Part shown: positions 5,526-12,512 of the stretch, one piece after another
How the letters are laid out: every line of letters starts with the position of its first letter
Position numbering within the stretch: the stretch's first letter is position 1
NCBI GenBank assembly: GCA_959027945.1
Contig: CAUFRO010000051.1
Location: forward strand, 1 to 12,512
Source: an uncultured Collinsella sp.
GTDB taxonomy: Bacteria; Actinomycetota; Coriobacteriia; Coriobacteriales; Coriobacteriaceae
Direction of reading: 5' to 3'
DNA length: 12,512 nucleotides
The notes under the pieces: model-generated
What the model saw: the letters and a program-made list of their open reading frames with translations, nothing else
Told to the model about the DNA's origin: nothing
The model's database searches: none
Position numbers and translations under genes: made by a program

Positions 5526-7910
5526 CTACAGTGTCATGTTTGGATCGGCGTCGACGTCGAACGGCGAGATTTCACCTCGGTCGAACTTACGGCGGGCGAC
5601 CTCCGCGATCATGGCGGCGTTGTCGGTGCATGCCGAAAGCGGCGGCACCGTCACGCGGATCCCCTGACGCCCAAGCTTCTTGATCATCATCTCGCGCAAA
5701 TGCGGGTTGGCCGAGACGCCACCACCGATGCAATACTCCTTGCACCCGGTGGCGTGCAGGGCGTTTTTGGCCTTCTTGTACTGCACGTCAAAGACCGCCG
5801 CCTCAAACGAAGCCGCCAGATCGGGCAGGTGAATCGTGCGCCCGGCCTTGGTCTCCTGCTCGATGTAGAGCGTCACGGCCGTTTTAAGGCCCGAAAGCGA
5901 GAAACGATAGTCTCCCCTGCTGTTAAGCGCGCGAGGAAAATCGATCGCGCGGGGATTACCCGTCTCGGCCAGCTTGGAGATGATGGGGCCACCGGGATAG
6001 CCCAGACCCAACGCCTTGGCTACCTTGTCGAAGGCCTCGCCCACAGCATCGTCGAGTGTCTCACCAAGTACCTCGTAGTCGCCCCATGCCTTCACGTGCA
6101 CGAGCATGGTATGACCGCCCGAGACGAGCGTGAAGATGAACGGCGGCCTGAGATCGGGCTGCGCCAGCAGATTGGCGAACAGATGGCCCTCCAGATGGTT
6201 GACGCACACGAGCGGTTTACCGGCGGCATAGGCAAAGCCCTTGGCGAAGGCGACGCCCACTACCAGAGCACCCACCAGGCCCGGACCCTGTGTCACGCCA
6301 ACAGCAGCGAGTTCGCTCGGCGCGATGGCTCCACCCTCAAGACCAAGCGATGCTGCGGCATCCTCGAGCGCCGCATCCACGACACTCACAATCACCTCAA
6401 CGTGTTTGCGCGAGGCAATCTCGGGCACCACGCCGCCAAAGCGGGCGTGAAAATCAATCTGTGTCGACACCTGGTTGGCCAGCATATTGCCATCCGCATC
6501 GATAATCGCCACGGCCGTCTCGTCGCAGGAGCTCTCGATAGCGAGCACTAGGCGGCGGCGCTCAATTTCGGCACGCTCCCCCTCGGAGCGCCCAGGCGCA
6601 GGCAGCGGCCATACGCGCTGCTCTGCCGCCGTCGGCTCGGGCGAAGCATTGTCGACCGGAAGCACCAGGGGCAGCGGAGCCGTCATGACGATGGCGTCCT
6701 TGCCGGCACCATAGTAGCCGCGGCGACGACCCGCCTCGGTAAAGCCCAGAGCGGCATAGAGCGCAATCGCGCCCTCATTGCCGTCCTCGACCTCGAGCGA
6801 AGCCGTGGTGCAGCCGAGCATCTGGGCATCATAGCTCACGTGCGACAGCAGCTTGCGGGCAATGCCCTCACGGCGATGTGCCGGGTCGACGGCGACATCC
6901 AGAATCTGCACATCACCGTCCACGACCATACCGCCGGCAAGGCCCAGCAGCTTGCCGTCGTCGTGTGCCACCCACCAACTACGCGGCGCAGCGACGTCCT
7001 CGCCTAGTTCGGACAGGAACATGCCCGGCGTCCACGCCTCGTGTCCGGCACCTTCAAAGCAAGTAGCTTCCAGCGCGCTCGCGCCCTCGGCATCCGCCGC
7101 GCCCATGGGACGGAACTGCAGATGACGACCGGCGAGCTCATCGGCAACGCCCGTAATTTCGCTCTGCGCACTCTCGGCAAGACCAAGACGCTTGCGCTCG
7201 TTTTCCTCGGCATCCGAAAGGCGCGTGTAAATCGGCAGGACGCGGGCCGGATCGCCGTCGCCCGCAGCGTGCGCGAGCAGCAAGCCCTCGCCCGAAGGCC
7301 ACCACAGGTCGCGCTCCACGCAGCGGGCGGTCTCGTCCTCACCCAGCAGCTTGCCATAGCGCACGAGACCGTCACCGGTCAGCTGAACCTGGTCCCAGTC
7401 CGCTGCTCGGCGCCACTCATCGAGCGCCACGGCGGCCTTGACCACGTGTTCGCGCTCAAATTGACGCTCGGGACCCTCATCGCCCAGCATATATAGTGCC
7501 GGATATACCTCACCGCGCATGGCATCGGCCAAGATACCAAGCTTGCCGCGCACGCCAGCCTTCCACGCCGTCCAAGCGCAAGCGTCGAGCGTCGACACGC
7601 CCAGCAGTGGAACATTGGCACCGCGCGCGAGGCCCTTGGCAGTGGAGATGCCGATGCGCACACCCGTAAACGACCCCGGGCCGCGGCCGACCACGTAGTA
7701 ACCAACATCGCTGCGATCCAGACCGGCTTGAGCCAGCACGCCATCAACGGTATTCACGAGCTCAACGTTGGCGTGACGGCGACACATGTGGTCGCCACTC
7801 ACGAGCTTCGTCTCGCCCGTCTGCCCATCAATCCAGCTTGCCGCGCAGGCAAGCATGTCGGTCGAGGTATCGAGCGCCACCACCAGCGCGTTGTCGTTAT
7901 GCAAGCTCAT
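5526..7910 (-). CDS. tsaD: TsaB-RimI-TsaD triple fusion (t6A synthesis and protein N-acetylation)
   Basis: This 794-residue protein joins three enzymes normally made separately. Residues 1-235 are TsaB (VALDTSTDML near the start, GRGPGSFTGVR at 75-85), the non-catalytic partner of TsaD. Residues 265-412 are a RimI-type GNAT acetyltransferase with the acetyl-CoA loop HRREGIA (345-351) and the LYAALGF segment typical of RimI. A Pro/Glu-rich linker (413-452) leads to TsaD at 453-794, with ESSCDET, the metal-binding NHLEGH (H572, H576), VSGGH, FSLSGLKTAV, GGGVSANPHL and CTDNAAM. TsaD transfers threonylcarbamoyl to A37 of tRNAs that read ANN codons; all its key motifs look intact. The ATG at 7910 overlaps the tsaE stop by 14 bases, implying translational coupling; an in-frame TTG at 7928 is less likely. 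It is the last gene of the operon. Confidence 0.93.
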   Translation of the reverse strand: MSLHNDNALVVALDTSTDMLACAASWIDGQTGETKLVSGDHMCRRHANVELVNTVDGVLAQAGLDRSDVGYYVVGRGPGSFTGVRIGISTAKGLARGANVPLLGVSTLDACAWTAWKAGVRGKLGILADAMRGEVYPALYMLGDEGPERQFEREHVVKAAVALDEWRRAADWDQVQLTGDGLVRYGKLLGEDETARCVERDLWWPSGEGLLLAHAAGDGDPARVLPIYTRLSDAEENERKRLGLAESAQSEITGVADELAGRHLQFRPMGAADAEGASALEATCFEGAGHEAWTPGMFLSELGEDVAAPRSWWVAHDDGKLLGLAGGMVVDGDVQILDVAVDPAHRREGIARKLLSHVSYDAQMLGCTTASLEVEDGNEGAIALYAALGFTEAGRRRGYYGAGKDAIVMTAPLPLVLPVDNASPEPTAAEQRVWPLPAPGRSEGERAEIERRRLVLAIESSCDETAVAIIDADGNMLANQVSTQIDFHARFGGVVPEIASRKHVEVIVSVVDAALEDAAASLGLEGGAIAPSELAAVGVTQGPGLVGALVVGVAFAKGFAYAAGKPLVCVNHLEGHLFANLLAQPDLRPPFIFTLVSGGHTMLVHVKAWGDYEVLGETLDDAVGEAFDKVAKALGLGYPGGPIISKLAETGNPRAIDFPRALNSRGDYRFSLSGLKTAVTLYIEQETKAGRTIHLPDLAASFEAAVFDVQYKKAKNALHATGCKEYCIGGGVSANPHLREMMIKKLGRQGIRVTVPPLSACTDNAAMIAEVARRKFDRGEISPFDVDADPNMTL

Positions 7911-8403
7911 CTTGTACAGCCTTATCAATCAAATGGGAAAGCTCCATTGCGCGGTCACCGTGTGCCTCGAGCGTTATCGTTCGCACATCGCTGTCGCCCT
8001 CATCACGCTTGAGCGTCACCGAAAGATACTCATCCGTCAGCTCGTCCTGGAATTGTTCGCCCCATTCCAGCAAGCAAGCACCCTCATAGCCCAGCACATC
8101 GAAAATGCCCGTATCCTCGAGCTCGTAGGCATGCTCCAGGCGGTATAGATCAAAGTGAAACAGCGGAATACGACCTTGATCGTGAACGGCCATGAGCGCA
8201 AACGTAGGGCTCGTAACCATATGCTCATCGCCCAGCCCGCGCGAGACGCCCTTGGTAAAGTGAGTTTTGCCCACTCCCAGGCCACCGGTCAGGATGAGCA
8301 CATCGCCGTCCTCAAGGCACGGTGCAATTAGCTCGCCAAAGTACTCCGTATCGGCAGCGCAAGTCGTTTTGTAAGTACCTACCCCCAGGCGCTCCAGGGA
8401 CAT
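7897..8403 (-). CDS. tsaE: TsaE, ATPase of the t6A tRNA modification complex
   Basis: This 168-residue cytoplasmic P-loop protein drives turnover of the TsaB-TsaD complex during threonylcarbamoyl transfer to tRNA A37. The Walker A motif GGLGVGKT lies at residues 40-47, followed by SPTF (65-68), HFDLYR (83-88) and LLEWGE (111-116), all in the family's usual order and spacing. Length is normal, with a slight C-terminal tail. The ATG at 8403 is preceded by AAGGAG at good spacing. It follows udg by 12 bases and runs into the tsaB-rimI-tsaD gene with a 14-base overlap, which places three t6A components under one translation unit. Confidence 0.95.
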   Translation of the reverse strand: MSLERLGVGTYKTTCAADTEYFGELIAPCLEDGDVLILTGGLGVGKTHFTKGVSRGLGDEHMVTSPTFALMAVHDQGRIPLFHFDLYRLEHAYELEDTGIFDVLGYEGACLLEWGEQFQDELTDEYLSVTLKRDEGDSDVRTITLEAHGDRAMELSHLIDKAVQDELA

Positions 8404-8415
8404 ATATGCTCCTTA

Positions 8416-9036
8416 TTATTCCGAGGCGTCCTCTGGTGCGGGATGTCGCTCCAGATAGTCGCCCAGCATCTTAAAGTCTTCCTCCAGCAGCTCCTGCCAC
8501 GCCGGATTGCGTAGCGCCGCTGCCGGATGGAACGTGGGCATTACTACAAAATGCCCCATCTGGTGGAACCTGCCGCGCAGCTTAGTAATGCCAATCTCGG
8601 TCTTAAGCACAAAGTGCGTCGCGGGGTTGCCGAGCGTCACGATAATATCGGGCCAGATGCTTCGAATCTGCTCACGCAAAAACGGCGAGCAAGCCAGCAC
8701 TTCCTCGGGACGCGGATTGCGGTTTCCCGGCGGGCGGCACTTAAGCACGTTGGCAATGTAGACGTCTTCGCGTTTGAGGCCCGCCAGCGACAAAATGCCG
8801 TTGAGGTCCTCGCCTGCCGCCCCCACAAAGGGCTCGCCCTGCAAATCCTCATTGCGGCCCGGCGCCTCACCAATAAACATCACGCGAGCGCGGGGGTTTC
8901 CCACGCCAAACACGATATTGTGACGCGACTGGTAGAGCTGGCAGAGGTGACAATCGCCCAGAACGGCCTCAATTTCCTCGAGTGCGACCTCACGTGGTGC
9001 CTGATGGGTATGGCCGGGGATGTGCATGACGCCCAT
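8416..9036 (-). CDS. udg: Family 4 uracil-DNA glycosylase
   Basis: This 206-residue enzyme removes uracil from DNA to start base-excision repair. The family 4 signature GEAPG (56-60) is followed by GEPFVGAAG, and the second active-site motif HPAAALR lies at 170-176. Four cysteines, C29, C32, C100 and C116, match the ligands of the [4Fe-4S] cluster of this family. The ATG at 9036 is preceded by AGGAG; an in-frame ATG at 9027 is a poorer choice. It starts eight bases after the alr stop, within the operon. The presence of a repair gene between alr and tsaE looks like co-transcription rather than shared pathway. Confidence 0.93.
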   Translation of the reverse strand: MGVMHIPGHTHQAPREVALEEIEAVLGDCHLCQLYQSRHNIVFGVGNPRARVMFIGEAPGRNEDLQGEPFVGAAGEDLNGILSLAGLKREDVYIANVLKCRPPGNRNPRPEEVLACSPFLREQIRSIWPDIIVTLGNPATHFVLKTEIGITKLRGRFHQMGHFVVMPTFHPAAALRNPAWQELLEEDFKMLGDYLERHPAPEDASE

Positions 9037-9044
9037 AGCGGCTC

Positions 9045-10190
9045 CTACACGTAGACCTTGTCGAGACGCATGCCAAAGCCGCAGGCGACCTCGTAGTTAA
9101 TCGTTCCGCGCAGTCGGGCCATCTCGTCCATAGTGATCTCGGCATCGCCATCGCGGCCGACAATGATCATCTCGTCACCATACTCGGCCTCGGGAACCTC
9201 GTGTGCCGGGTTGGACTGAATGGCGACCATAAACTGGTCCATGCAGATATTGCCAACCTGATGCACACGCTCGCCGCGATACAGCACGTCCATACGATTG
9301 GAAAGCGTACGCGATAGGCCATCGGCATAACCGATCGGCAGCGTGCAGATCTGAACGCGCGTACGCGGTACGCGGTAGGTAAAACCGTAGCCCACGCCCT
9401 CACCCATCGCAGGGTGTGCCACGCGCGTCACACGCGCATGGACGCTCATAACGGGATCAAGCTGCATCACGCGGCCACTCAGCTCGCACGGCTGCATGCC
9501 ATACAAGCCAACGCCGGCGCGGATCATATCAAAATGCATCGAGGGGTCGAGCATCGAGGACGGCGTGTTGGCGCAGTGCACGATACCGCACTCAAAACCC
9601 GCATCCTTAATGGCCTGAACGGCCTCGGTAAAGCGCTGACACTGCAGCTTGTAGTCCCAGCCCGAAGGTTCATCGGCCGTGGCGAAGTGCGTAAATACGC
9701 CGTCGCACTGAATACCGCGATGGAAATTTATACCGCGGACAAAGTCGAGCACCTGCGTGTAGTGAACGCCGATACGATTCATGCCCGTCTCGATGGCGAG
9801 ATGATACTTGCCCACTTTGCCCGCCGCGACGGCACATTCGCCATACGCAAGAGCAAAGTCAGACGTATAGACCGAAGGCATGATATCAAACTCGAGCAAC
9901 GTCGGAATGGCCTCGATAGGCGGCTCGCTTAGGATGAGGATGGGTTTCGTAATCCCGCCCTGTCGGAGCTCAACGCCCTCGTTAACCGTCGCCACGGCAA
10001 ACATGTCGGCACCGGCCGAATACATGATCTTGGCGCACTCAACAGCTCCATGGCCATAAGCATCGGCCTTGACCACGCAGCACAGGCGCTGACGTGGATT
10101 CAGCAAGTTCTTATAGGCCCTCGTGTTGCGACGGAGCGCCCCGCGGTCGATCTCGACCCAGGACCAGCGCGTCAAATCGGCTTTATTCAT
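9045..10190 (-). CDS. alr: Alanine racemase
   Basis: This 381-residue PLP enzyme converts L- to D-alanine for peptidoglycan. The PLP lysine is K41 in VVKADAYGHG; the second catalytic base is Y268 in GVGYGF. Other family marks are ETGMNRIG (134-141), the GIVHCANTPSS region, AGVGLYG and the C-terminal GNICMDQ and TINYEVACG segments. The length is standard. The ATG at 10190 lies two bases beyond the stop of the upstream NAD(P)HX repair gene, with GGATGA as a modest ribosome site overlapping that stop region. The alr-tsaE-tsaB-rimI-tsaD neighbourhood is common in Gram-positive bacteria. Confidence 0.96.
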   Translation of the reverse strand: MNKADLTRWSWVEIDRGALRRNTRAYKNLLNPRQRLCCVVKADAYGHGAVECAKIMYSAGADMFAVATVNEGVELRQGGITKPILILSEPPIEAIPTLLEFDIMPSVYTSDFALAYGECAVAAGKVGKYHLAIETGMNRIGVHYTQVLDFVRGINFHRGIQCDGVFTHFATADEPSGWDYKLQCQRFTEAVQAIKDAGFECGIVHCANTPSSMLDPSMHFDMIRAGVGLYGMQPCELSGRVMQLDPVMSVHARVTRVAHPAMGEGVGYGFTYRVPRTRVQICTLPIGYADGLSRTLSNRMDVLYRGERVHQVGNICMDQFMVAIQSNPAHEVPEAEYGDEMIIVGRDGDAEITMDEMARLRGTINYEVACGFGMRLDKVYV

Positions 10191-10192
10191 GA

Positions 10193-11809
10193 TTAGTCAT
10201 CCGACCCTTCGTCCATGATTCCCAGATCTTCGAGCGCATCCTTTGCCGCCAGTTCCATGGCCGGACCGATCAAGTCGATAAGATCGGTCGCGATGACGCT
10301 CTTCTCACCATACTCCGTCGCCGCGGCAAAACCGGCGTAGCTGTGAAGTGCGACGGCGTACGAATACAGCAACTCCCAACGATCCATCTCGTCGCGCATG
10401 GTGGCAAGCGTGCCGGCCAAAATACCCGCGAGGACATCACCCGAACCGGCAGTTGCCAGAGAAGCCGGACCCGAGAGCGGCAGCAGCACACGCTCAACGC
10501 CACAGATAGCCGTCGTCGGCCCCTTGGCAATGACCACCAGATTGTCAGAGCCTGCAGCCCAGACAACCTTCTGCGCGGCTGCAATCGCAGTACCAAGGTC
10601 GTTCACCTCGTCACCGGCAACCAGACGCGAAAGTTCACGATAGTGCGGCGTCATAACCAACGGCTGCTCGCGACGATACATCTCGGGATTACTATCAATA
10701 CCGTCAATGGCAATCTTAGCAAGGCAGTTGAGTGCATCGGCGTCCAAGATAAGCGGCACATCAAGCTCGAGCAAGCCCGAAACCACCTGCATAGCGCCGG
10801 CAGATGTCGTCATACCGGGACCGCACAGTACACAGCTGTACTTCTTTGCAATCTCGCACACAGTCATGCGCGCAGCGGCGCCAAAGGAGCCGCGGGAATC
10901 AGACGGAATAGCAAAGACGGGAATCGAAGGAAGTGCCATGCGAATAAGATTGGCGCAGGCGTCAGGAGCCGCGACTGCCACGTAACCAGCACCCGCGCGA
11001 GCTGCAGACTTGGCCGCCATAATGGCAGCACCAGGATATTGCGCAGATCCGGCGACAATAAGCACAGAGCCACGGGAATACTTATCGATATTCGTAGGTA
11101 GTGGGGCAAAGTAATCAACTAAGTCACCGGGCTCGACAATCTCGGCGGCGTGGTCGACATCATCGATGACCTCGTCAAGACGGTCGTAAAGATTGCCGCA
11201 GATCAAATCGCCAGCATACTCAGGACCATCAGCGCTATACAGACCAATCTTGGGCGCAATCATCGTCACCGTATGCTCGGCACGAATGCAGTCGTCATCA
11301 ACAACGCCCGTCTCGGCATTCAGGCCCGAGGGAACATCAATGGATACGACACAATCGGCGCATTCATTGACCGTAGGAATCCAGATGGAGAACGGCGCAC
11401 GCAGATTTCCGTGGAAACCGGTACCAAAAATGGCATCGACAACAACATCGGCCTTATCGATCAAAACCTCGAGTTCGTCACGCGAGGGGCCGACGCAAAC
11501 GTGCACATCGCGGCCGGCAGTACGACGAGCAACATGACGTGCCAGAGCAGCAGGAATCTCATCCGGCTCAACCGGAGAAACGATATCCACGTCCACACCC
11601 TTATGGCTCAGGATATCGGCGGCAACCCAACCGTCGCCGCCATTATTACCAAAACCGACCAGAACGAGAACCCGATCGGGATTGAGCTTCAAGACCTCGT
11701 TGGCGGCAAACTCACCCGCTAGCTCCATAAGCTCGGCCTTCGAAGTCCCTTCGCGTTCGATGATATCCTCGAGACGAACGACTTCTTCGGTACTCAAAAC
11801 CGGTTTCAT
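10193..11809 (-). CDS. nnr: Bifunctional NAD(P)HX epimerase / ADP-dependent dehydratase
   Basis: This 538-residue protein repairs hydrated NADH and NADPH. The N-terminal half (1-220) is the epimerase, with GFGNNGGDG at 52-60, DAIFGTG at 125-131 and SIDVPSGL at 157-164. The C-terminal half (about 230-520) is the ADP-dependent dehydratase, a ribokinase-like fold, with GSVLIVAGSAQYPGAA, CGPGM (329-333), LDADALN (355-361), AKG (428-430) and AGSGDVLAGI (454-463), where D458 is the expected catalytic base. In the TPHxGE motif this protein reads TPHYRE (387-392), an Arg in place of the usual Gly. The ATG at 11809 follows the acpS TAG directly, with AGGAG upstream inside the acpS end. Fusion of the two activities is the normal bacterial arrangement. 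Confidence 0.95.
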   Translation of the reverse strand: MKPVLSTEEVVRLEDIIEREGTSKAELMELAGEFAANEVLKLNPDRVLVLVGFGNNGGDGWVAADILSHKGVDVDIVSPVEPDEIPAALARHVARRTAGRDVHVCVGPSRDELEVLIDKADVVVDAIFGTGFHGNLRAPFSIWIPTVNECADCVVSIDVPSGLNAETGVVDDDCIRAEHTVTMIAPKIGLYSADGPEYAGDLICGNLYDRLDEVIDDVDHAAEIVEPGDLVDYFAPLPTNIDKYSRGSVLIVAGSAQYPGAAIMAAKSAARAGAGYVAVAAPDACANLIRMALPSIPVFAIPSDSRGSFGAAARMTVCEIAKKYSCVLCGPGMTTSAGAMQVVSGLLELDVPLILDADALNCLAKIAIDGIDSNPEMYRREQPLVMTPHYRELSRLVAGDEVNDLGTAIAAAQKVVWAAGSDNLVVIAKGPTTAICGVERVLLPLSGPASLATAGSGDVLAGILAGTLATMRDEMDRWELLYSYAVALHSYAGFAAATEYGEKSVIATDLIDLIGPAMELAAKDALEDLGIMDEGSDD

Positions 11810-12349
11810 CTATGCTCCTAGCGTATCTTGCGAAGCATCGCCCAGGTGCTCCGTCAATGCTGAATTCTGCAGCTGCTCAAGCTCATCTAAAACAGAGCGA
11901 GCCTCTTTAAATGTCTGCGCTACGCGTTTCTTGGTGCTCACCTTTTCCTCTTTTGGCTTAGGCCGAGCATCTTCGGTAATCGCGATGGCATTCGCAACGG
12001 CCAAGTCTCCTGTAAGCGTAATGGAAAGAGCGACTTCAACAACACCCAGTTCTTGAGCGATCTCGAGAGCACGGCCCGAAAGCAGCGCCTTCGGTTTGCC
12101 GAGTTTATCACGCGTAACCGAAACATCCTTGCGACCCACGCCTTGACTAAAACCCGTGCCGAGAGCTTTAAGTACCGCCTCGCGCGAAGCAAAGCGGCTC
12201 GCATAGTGAGCAGCGGGACGCGATGATGCATCGCAATACGCACGCTCTTCTTCGGTAAACACACGCCGAGCAAACGACGGCGTCTTTTCAAGAATTGATT
12301 TCATGCGGGAAATCTCGACGATATCAACGCCGATACCAGCTTCAGCCAT
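11810..12349 (-). CDS. acpS: Holo-[acyl-carrier-protein] synthase with C-terminal extension
   Basis: AcpS transfers 4'-phosphopantetheine from CoA to acyl carrier protein. The start of the protein carries GIGVDIVEI with the metal-binding D9, then FTEEERAYC, and FASREAVLKALGTG with E57. The catalytic domain ends near residue 127 (SITLTGDLAVANAIAITE). About 52 further residues, rich in Lys, Glu and Gln and probably partly coiled, make this 179-residue protein longer than the usual 115-130. I chose the ATG at 12349 because GGAGGTG precedes it by a good spacing; an ATG at 12361 would overlap that site. It is the first gene of the operon and its stop abuts the next start. Confidence 0.93.
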   Translation of the reverse strand: MAEAGIGVDIVEISRMKSILEKTPSFARRVFTEEERAYCDASSRPAAHYASRFASREAVLKALGTGFSQGVGRKDVSVTRDKLGKPKALLSGRALEIAQELGVVEVALSITLTGDLAVANAIAITEDARPKPKEEKVSTKKRVAQTFKEARSVLDELEQLQNSALTEHLGDASQDTLGA

Positions 12350-12378
12350 GTTCACCTCCATATCGCACAGACTAAGTT

Positions 12379-12408
12379 ATTGTAGCCCGTTCGCAGAAGA
12401 TGCGACAA
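12379..12408 (-). promoter_or_regulatory. Main promoter of the acpS-tsaD operon
   Basis: On the minus strand TTGTCG (12403-12408) and TACAAT (12379-12384) are separated by 18 bases. A start near 12371 would give a leader of about 22 bases to the acpS ATG. Confidence 0.65.
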
Positions 12409-12415
12409 ACGAGGG

Positions 12416-12444
12416 TTATAAAACACAGCTACTATGTGAGACAA
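12416..12444 (-). promoter_or_regulatory. Second candidate promoter upstream of acpS
   Basis: TTGTCT (12439-12444) and TTATAA (12416-12421) on the minus strand are spaced 17 bases apart. It is a reasonable consensus match in an A/T-rich stretch. It may be an alternative or tandem promoter for the operon. Confidence 0.45.
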
Positions 12445-12464
12445 AAGCCCGTAAACGCAATCAG

Positions 12465-12490
12465 AACCACCCTTAAAAAGGGTGGTTTGC
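12465..12490. terminator. Terminator-like hairpin at the right edge
   Basis: AACCACCCTT (12465-12474) and AAGGGTGGTT (12478-12487) form a perfect 10-bp stem with an AAA loop. T residues are few on either side (TTTGCTCTT on plus), so it may be a weak terminator for a gene beyond the window on either strand. It would separate that gene from the acpS promoters. Confidence 0.5.
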
Positions 12491-12512
12491 TCTTAGGGTA
12501 TAACCCACGGGC

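Overview
The window looks like chromosome from a high-GC, gut-type actinobacterium of the class Coriobacteriia, probably Collinsella or a close relative. This is an inference from base composition, from the tRNA that encodes its own CCA, and from the gene set and order (acpS, NAD(P)HX repair, alr, udg, tsaE, and a tsaB-rimI-tsaD fusion). No species marker was available. Apart from a partial tRNA-Gln at the left edge, every supported gene lies on the minus strand. I see no transposase, phage gene or CRISPR array.

Layout from left to right. Bases 1-55 are the 3' part of tRNA-Gln(UUG), followed by a terminator (65-101) and a scar region holding a direct and an inverted partial copy of the tRNA 3' end. 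A long hairpin element (316-448) comes next. Gene 452-2644 encodes a protein with a C-terminal JetD/DUF2220-like TOPRIM domain behind a very long charged linker. Gene 2828-4717 is cstA, with its own terminator at 2750-2788. Its roughly 230-nt leader carries a promoter, a short Ile/Val-rich reading frame, overlapping alternative hairpins and a strong intrinsic terminator before the ribosome site, which is the architecture of an attenuator. Bases 5085-5513 hold two more long hairpin elements in opposite orientation. Between them lies a decayed, inverted copy of the 3' end of tsaD.

Bases 5526-12349 form one tightly packed minus-strand operon, read from promoters near 12379-12444: acpS, nnrE-nnrD, alr, udg, tsaE, tsaB-rimI-tsaD. 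Junctions range from 12-nt gaps to a 14-nt overlap. It joins carrier-protein priming, repair of hydrated NAD(P)H, D-alanine supply for the cell wall, uracil repair, and the t6A tRNA modification enzymes TsaE, TsaB and TsaD. The last two are fused to each other through a RimI acetyltransferase domain.

The most unusual signal is the long hairpin family. Three copies share a conserved 67-69-nt core, but each is enclosed by 33-42-bp arms whose sequence differs between copies while the two arms of each copy stay complementary. Changes inside the core stem are also compensatory. Copy 3 sits at the centre of an inverted duplication of the tsaD 3' end. I cannot name this family with certainty.
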